This document shows positions 15,812 through 18,980 of a stretch of DNA of 18,980 nucleotides, piece by piece. Within the stretch, counting starts at the first letter, position 1. Every line of letters starts with the position of its first letter. Below the pieces are notes generated by a model. That model made no database searches and was not told where the DNA came from. It saw only the letters and a program-made list of their open reading frames with translations. Origin of the DNA: CAZNNH01 sp964574335 (GTDB taxonomy: Bacteria; Acidobacteriota; Vicinamibacteria; Fen-336); assembly GCA_964574335.1 (NCBI GenBank), contig CAZNNH010000121.1:1-18980 (forward strand), written 5' to 3'. Position numbers and translations under genes: made by a program.

Positions 15812-16881
15812 ATGACTCCGATCGTCGAAGGACGCCACCTCTCCAAGAGCTACCGGATCCACGAACGCCCGACGGCCGCGCTCTTCGAGCTGCTGCTTCC
15901 GGGCAACCCCCGGTTCGCCGGGCGCGAGATCCCGGTCTTCANNNNNNNNNNNNNNNNNNNNNNNNNNNNNNNNNNNNNNNNNNNNNNNNNNNNNNNNNNN
16001 NNNNNNNNNNNNNNNNNNNNNNNNNNNNNNNNNNNNNNNNNTCCCGGGAGAAGGTGGCGGCCCGGACCCCCGCCATCATCGACTTCGCCGAGCTGGGGGC
16101 CGACATCGATCGGCCGCTTCGGACCTACTCCAGCGGGATGCGGATGCGCCTGGCGTTCGCCATCGCGGCCCAGGTCGAGCCGCAGGTGCTGCTGCTCGAC
16201 GAGGTGCTGGCGGTGGGGGACCAGCGCTTCCAGACCCGCTGCCTGGCCTTCATCAAGCAGTTCAAGGCCCGGGGTGGGTCGCTGGTCTTCGTCTCCCACG
16301 ACCTGGGCACGGTCCGTAGCGTGTGCGAGCGCTGCCTGTGGCTGGAGGCCGGATCGGCCCGCGCCCTGGGCGAGTCGTGGTCGGTGATCCGACGGTACCA
16401 GGACTTCGTACGGGAGCTGGACGGAGGGGAGAAGGGGGCGGACGAGGAGGGCAGCGGTGAGCTGGTGATCACCGAGGCCGAGCTCCTCGACCCCGACGGT
16501 CGACCACGCTCGCAGCTCGCTCCCCACGAGTCGCTGACCATCCGCCTCCACTACCGGGCGGTGCGCAGGATCGAGCGCCCCAACTTCGGCCTCGCCATCC
16601 ATCGCTCGGACGGCCTGCTCTGCTACGGCACCTCCACCCACAAGGAAGGGCACCGGATCGGGGCCGTCTCGGGGGACGGTCACGTCGACTACGTGTTGGA
16701 GAGGATCGGCCTGCTCGCCGGCAGCTACGACATCACGGTGGGCATCTACGACGAGCAGGACGTCTACAAGTACCACCACGCCCACCGCAAGTTCCGCTTC
16801 TCCGTGCGACAGGAGGAGCGCGACGAGGGCGTCTGCCGGCTCCAGGGGCGCTTCGTGGTGCCGGCCGCGGAGAAGGCGTGA
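15812..16881 (+). CDS. wzt: polysaccharide ABC transporter ATPase (Wzt type), interrupted by an assembly gap
   Basis: Residues before the gap (MTPIVEGRHLSKSYRI...) are the usual ABC start. After the gap come the signature YSSGMRMRLAFAIA, Walker B VLLLDEVLAVGD and the switch His in FVSHDL. Walker A and the Q-loop must lie in the missing part. The C-terminal region (about the last 130 residues, including PNFGLAIHRSDGLLCYGTST) matches the Wzt C-terminal beta-sandwich, which in O-antigen systems binds the modified end of the finished chain and gates export. The two parts are in different frames across the 100 Ns, so the true gap length is not 100. Its TGA overlaps the next ATG by one base (TGATG). 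Confidence 0.9.
15942..16041. other. assembly gap of 100 N inside wzt
   Basis: Exactly 100 Ns, the usual placeholder for a gap of unknown size. For wzt to stay in frame the real length must be 2 modulo 3. By family comparison about 80-90 codons are missing, so about 240-270 bases. Confidence 0.97.
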
Positions 16882-17885
16882 TGGACGACCTGGCGCCCGC
16901 CCGGCCGGACGTCTCGGTGGTCATCCCCGGCGCCGGTCGCTCCGAGCTGACCGCCGCCTGCCTCGACTCGCTGCTGCCGGCCCTGGCGGCGTCTTCGGCG
17001 CGCGCCGAGGTGGTGTACGTCGATGACGCCTCGGGGGACGACACCCCGAGCCGCCTCTTCTCCCGGCATCCGTCGTTGCGGATCGAGCCTCTCGCGGCCC
17101 GGGCCGGCTTCGCCGCCGCCGCCAACCACGGGGTCCGGGCGGCTCGGGGGCCGGTGGTGGTCCTGCTCAACAACGACGTCGAGGTGAGCCCCGGCTTCCT
17201 GGACCCGCTGCTTCGCCACTTCGACGACAAGGAGATCTTCGCGGTGACCGCCGACAGCGTGGCCGACGGGCGTCACGAGTCCCCGACCCACGGCGCCTTC
17301 CGGGGAGGGCTCTTCCACGTGGAGCAGCCGGGGCTCACCGGGGCCGCGCCCCTGCCTTGCGAGACGGTCACCAACCTCCACATGTCGGGGGGCTTCTCGG
17401 CGTTCGATCGCCGGCTCTTCCTGGAGCTGGGGGGCTTCTCGCCCGCCTACTTCCCCTTCTACTGGGAGGACGTCGAGCTGTCGTGGCGCGCCTGGCGGCG
17501 CGGCCTCAAGGTCCTGTTCGAGCCTCTCAGCCGGGTCCATCACCGGAGCCACGCCACCGTCGCCGCCCTGCACTCGAGGGCCCTGAGACGATACGTCTAC
17601 GAGCGCAACCGGCTGATCTTCATCTGGCGCAACATCCGTGACCCGGAGCTGTTCGCCGAGCACCTCGACTACCTGCTCGGTGGACGCACGGACGAGCAGG
17701 GGCTCGGGCTTCAGGGAGGGGGGATGCGCTTCCACTTCGTGCCGGGCGGGATTCGCAGGGCGCTGCGCGAGGTGGGGGGCGGCGAGGTGCGACGTCAGGA
17801 CCGCCAGATCCTCGAGGAGTCTCGGGGCCTTCCATATCGGGTCCTGGCCGGGCCGCCGCCGCCGGGGCTGGGGGAACCATGTTGA
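16881..17885 (+). CDS. GT2-family glycosyltransferase (rhamnosyltransferase-like)
   Basis: 334 residues from ATG 16881; the GTG three bases earlier is less likely. GT-A fold motifs: VSVVIPGAG (11-19), VYVDDASGDDT (45-55), the metal/nucleotide site LLNNDVEVSPGFLDPL (95-110; Asn98-Asp99) and the catalytic-base region FPFYWEDVELSWRAWRRG (191-208; Glu196-Asp197). YVYERNRLIFIWRN (238-251) is a late motif common in this WbbL-like group. No transmembrane helix. It would act in the cytoplasm, adding a sugar to the lipid-linked acceptor. A start overlapping the wzt stop, and an end overlapping the next gene by 7 nt, show tight translational coupling. Confidence 0.9.
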   Translation: MDDLAPARPDVSVVIPGAGRSELTAACLDSLLPALAASSARAEVVYVDDASGDDTPSRLFSRHPSLRIEPLAARAGFAAAANHGVRAARGPVVVLLNNDVEVSPGFLDPLLRHFDDKEIFAVTADSVADGRHESPTHGAFRGGLFHVEQPGLTGAAPLPCETVTNLHMSGGFSAFDRRLFLELGGFSPAYFPFYWEDVELSWRAWRRGLKVLFEPLSRVHHRSHATVAALHSRALRRYVYERNRLIFIWRNIRDPELFAEHLDYLLGGRTDEQGLGLQGGGMRFHFVPGGIRRALREVGGGEVRRQDRQILEESRGLPYRVLAGPPPPGLGEPC

Positions 17886-18385
17886 GCACGCCGCTGCTGA
17901 TCGTGCTGCTGGCGCTGGTGCTGCTTCTGCAGCTCGCCACCCTGGCCGGGTTGCTCTATTGGCTGCGGGCCTACCTTCGGGACCAATTCGGTCAGCTTCT
18001 GGTGGTGCTGCGGGAGCTCCAGCATGCGGTGCGGCTCCTGGGAGAGCAGCTCGGCACGCTCCAGCGTGCCTCGGCGGAGCAGGCCGGGGACCAGGCACGG
18101 GCCCTCGAGCAGCAGGCGCGGGCCTTCGAGGAGCAAACCCGTGTCTTGCAGGGGCAGACGCGCCTGATCGAGACTGGTATCATGCCGGCACAAGCTCAGG
18201 CGAACGCCGAGATCCGTGAGCTCCGCGCAGCGGTCGTCTTGCTCGAGCGGGAGGTCGCGGCCCAGGCCCATCGGGTCCTGAGCCACCTGGCATGGGAGGA
18301 GGTGGAGCGATACATCTCGGAGGACGAGACGCCGGAGGCGGAGAAGGACTTCTTCCGAAGGCTTCGGGCCGGGCGTCTGGAGTGA
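17879..18385 (+). CDS. membrane-anchored coiled-coil protein
   Basis: 168 residues. One strong transmembrane helix (about 4-29) is followed by a long helix. Residues 72-99 are four successive heptads of one pattern (QARALEQ, QARAFEE, QTRVLQG, QTRLIET), so a coiled coil is very likely. The C-terminal part (about 135-168: HLAWEEVERYISEDETPEAEKDFFRRLRAGRLE) is acidic and probably helical. No known family is recognised. It overlaps the glycosyltransferase by 7 nt and the next start by 1 nt, so it is part of the transporter operon. A scaffold or length-control role is possible by analogy with coiled-coil chain-length rulers such as WbdD, but it has no methyltransferase or kinase domain. Confidence 0.8.
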   Translation: MLSTPLLIVLLALVLLLQLATLAGLLYWLRAYLRDQFGQLLVVLRELQHAVRLLGEQLGTLQRASAEQAGDQARALEQQARAFEEQTRVLQGQTRLIETGIMPAQAQANAEIRELRAAVVLLEREVAAQAHRVLSHLAWEEVERYISEDETPEAEKDFFRRLRAGRLE

Positions 18386-18980
18386 TGGACGTCCTGCTGG
18401 TCGATCCCCCGGGGCCTCAGAAGTCGGGGTACAACCTCGGCTTGGCCTATCTGGCAGGGTCGCTCTTCCCGGCAGGGATCTCGGTCGGCATCCTCGACAC
18501 CAATCACTGCTCCGACCCCGAGGAGCTCTGCCGCGACGCGGTTCGGACCCATGAGCCCCGCATCGTCGGCGTGTCGATCAAGAGCGCGAGCCAGGCGGTC
18601 GCGACGCGCCTGGCCGCCGCCATCCGGTCCGTCAGCGGCAAGGTGACGCTGGTGGCCGGCGGGCCCCACGTCTCGCTGCACCCCTGCGGCTTTCTCGACT
18701 CCACGCCGGAGTTCGACTTCGCGCTTGCCGGCGAGTGCGAGGAGGTCTTCGGCCCATTCGTGAGGGCCGTCCTCGAGGAGGGTCCGGTCTCCCCGAGGCT
18801 TCTGGGGCTCCAGGGGTTGTGCCAACGCGGCGATGGTGGCGTGTTGGGAGGAGAGGCGGCGATCGTGCAGGACCTCGACGGCCTCCCCTTTCCGCTCCTC
18901 GACGCGTTCTTGAACCTCGACGTAAGGCAGCGGCCCTACCAGCTCCTGACCTCCCGCGGCTGCCCCTACCCGTGCAGCTA
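18385..18980 (+). CDS. B12-binding/radical SAM protein, N-terminal part (cut by window end)
   Basis: ATG 18385 overlaps the previous TGA (TGATG). The 198 visible residues start MDVLLVDPPGPQKSGYNLGLAYLAG, the usual opening of cobalamin-binding radical SAM proteins. IVGVSIKSAS and VAGGPHVSLHP follow, which are B12-domain strands, and then a linker with DLDGLPFPLLD. The sequence stops at TSRGCPYPCSY, where the first two cysteines of the CxxxCxxC iron-sulfur motif are visible and the third lies just past the edge. The family includes methyltransferases, HpnJ/BchE-like enzymes and sugar-modifying enzymes. A glycan or lipid-carrier modification is suggested by the operon only. Confidence 0.88.
   Translation, partial: MDVLLVDPPGPQKSGYNLGLAYLAGSLFPAGISVGILDTNHCSDPEELCRDAVRTHEPRIVGVSIKSASQAVATRLAAAIRSVSGKVTLVAGGPHVSLHPCGFLDSTPEFDFALAGECEEVFGPFVRAVLEEGPVSPRLLGLQGLCQRGDGGVLGGEAAIVQDLDGLPFPLLDAFLNLDVRQRPYQLLTSRGCPYPCS

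Noticed and set aside
18092..18175. Tandem DNA repeat in the coiled-coil gene
   Set aside because: The four heptads are similar at protein level, but the 21-bp units differ too much in DNA to be a recent tandem repeat.
1..18980. CRISPR array, tRNA, rRNA, insertion sequence or attachment site
   Set aside because: No regularly spaced direct repeats, tRNA-like cloverleaf, rRNA sequence or transposase was recognised on reading either strand.

Overview
The window is GC-rich (roughly 70% by eye), densely coding DNA. It has a 100-N assembly gap, so it is most likely a scaffold from a metagenome or draft genome. The best taxonomic clue is an 816-residue duplicated MacB/FtsX permease of the ADOP type (acidobacterial duplicated orphan permease). 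Together with the WPGFRGP-type PQQ-like propeller protein, this points to a soil or sediment Acidobacteriota bacterium. That placement is inference; there is no rRNA or other marker here.

Left part (1-4895): a gene fragment runs off the left edge (+). A minus-strand pair follows: the ADOP permease, then a membrane-anchored PQQ-like beta-propeller protein. Upstream of the pair is a perfect match to the sigma-54 -24/-12 consensus, and about 115 bp further upstream is a 14-bp perfect palindrome that could be an enhancer site.

Middle (4896-8723): a secreted GH92 alpha-mannosidase is interrupted by a single-base frameshift. Convergent to it is a BCP/AhpC-type peroxiredoxin whose peroxidatic cysteine codon is an in-frame UGA. 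Directly downstream of that UGA is a 7-bp hairpin with a GUU loop that fits a bacterial SECIS element. The gene therefore looks like an overlooked selenoprotein; a standard gene caller would return only a fragment. Divergent from it is a FabH-like ketoacyl-ACP synthase III with an intact Cys-His-Asn triad.

Right part (8783-18980): a surface-polysaccharide locus on the plus strand. It has two tandem membrane-anchored SGNH-type proteins and a large double-domain GT4-like glycosyltransferase. A TPR protein and a convergent small membrane protein follow, sharing a CTAG at their stops. Then comes a tightly overlapping operon: Wzm-type ABC permease, Wzt-type ATPase with a C-terminal glycan-binding-like domain (its Walker A region lost in the N gap), GT2 glycosyltransferase, a membrane-anchored coiled-coil protein, and the start of a B12-binding/radical SAM protein cut by the window edge. 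Together these would assemble, decorate and export an O-antigen-like or capsular glycan by the ABC-transporter route.

The observations most worth following are the candidate selenocysteine peroxiredoxin with its in-gene SECIS, the sigma-54 promoter, and several genes whose -10 boxes sit almost on the start codon (possible leaderless transcripts).
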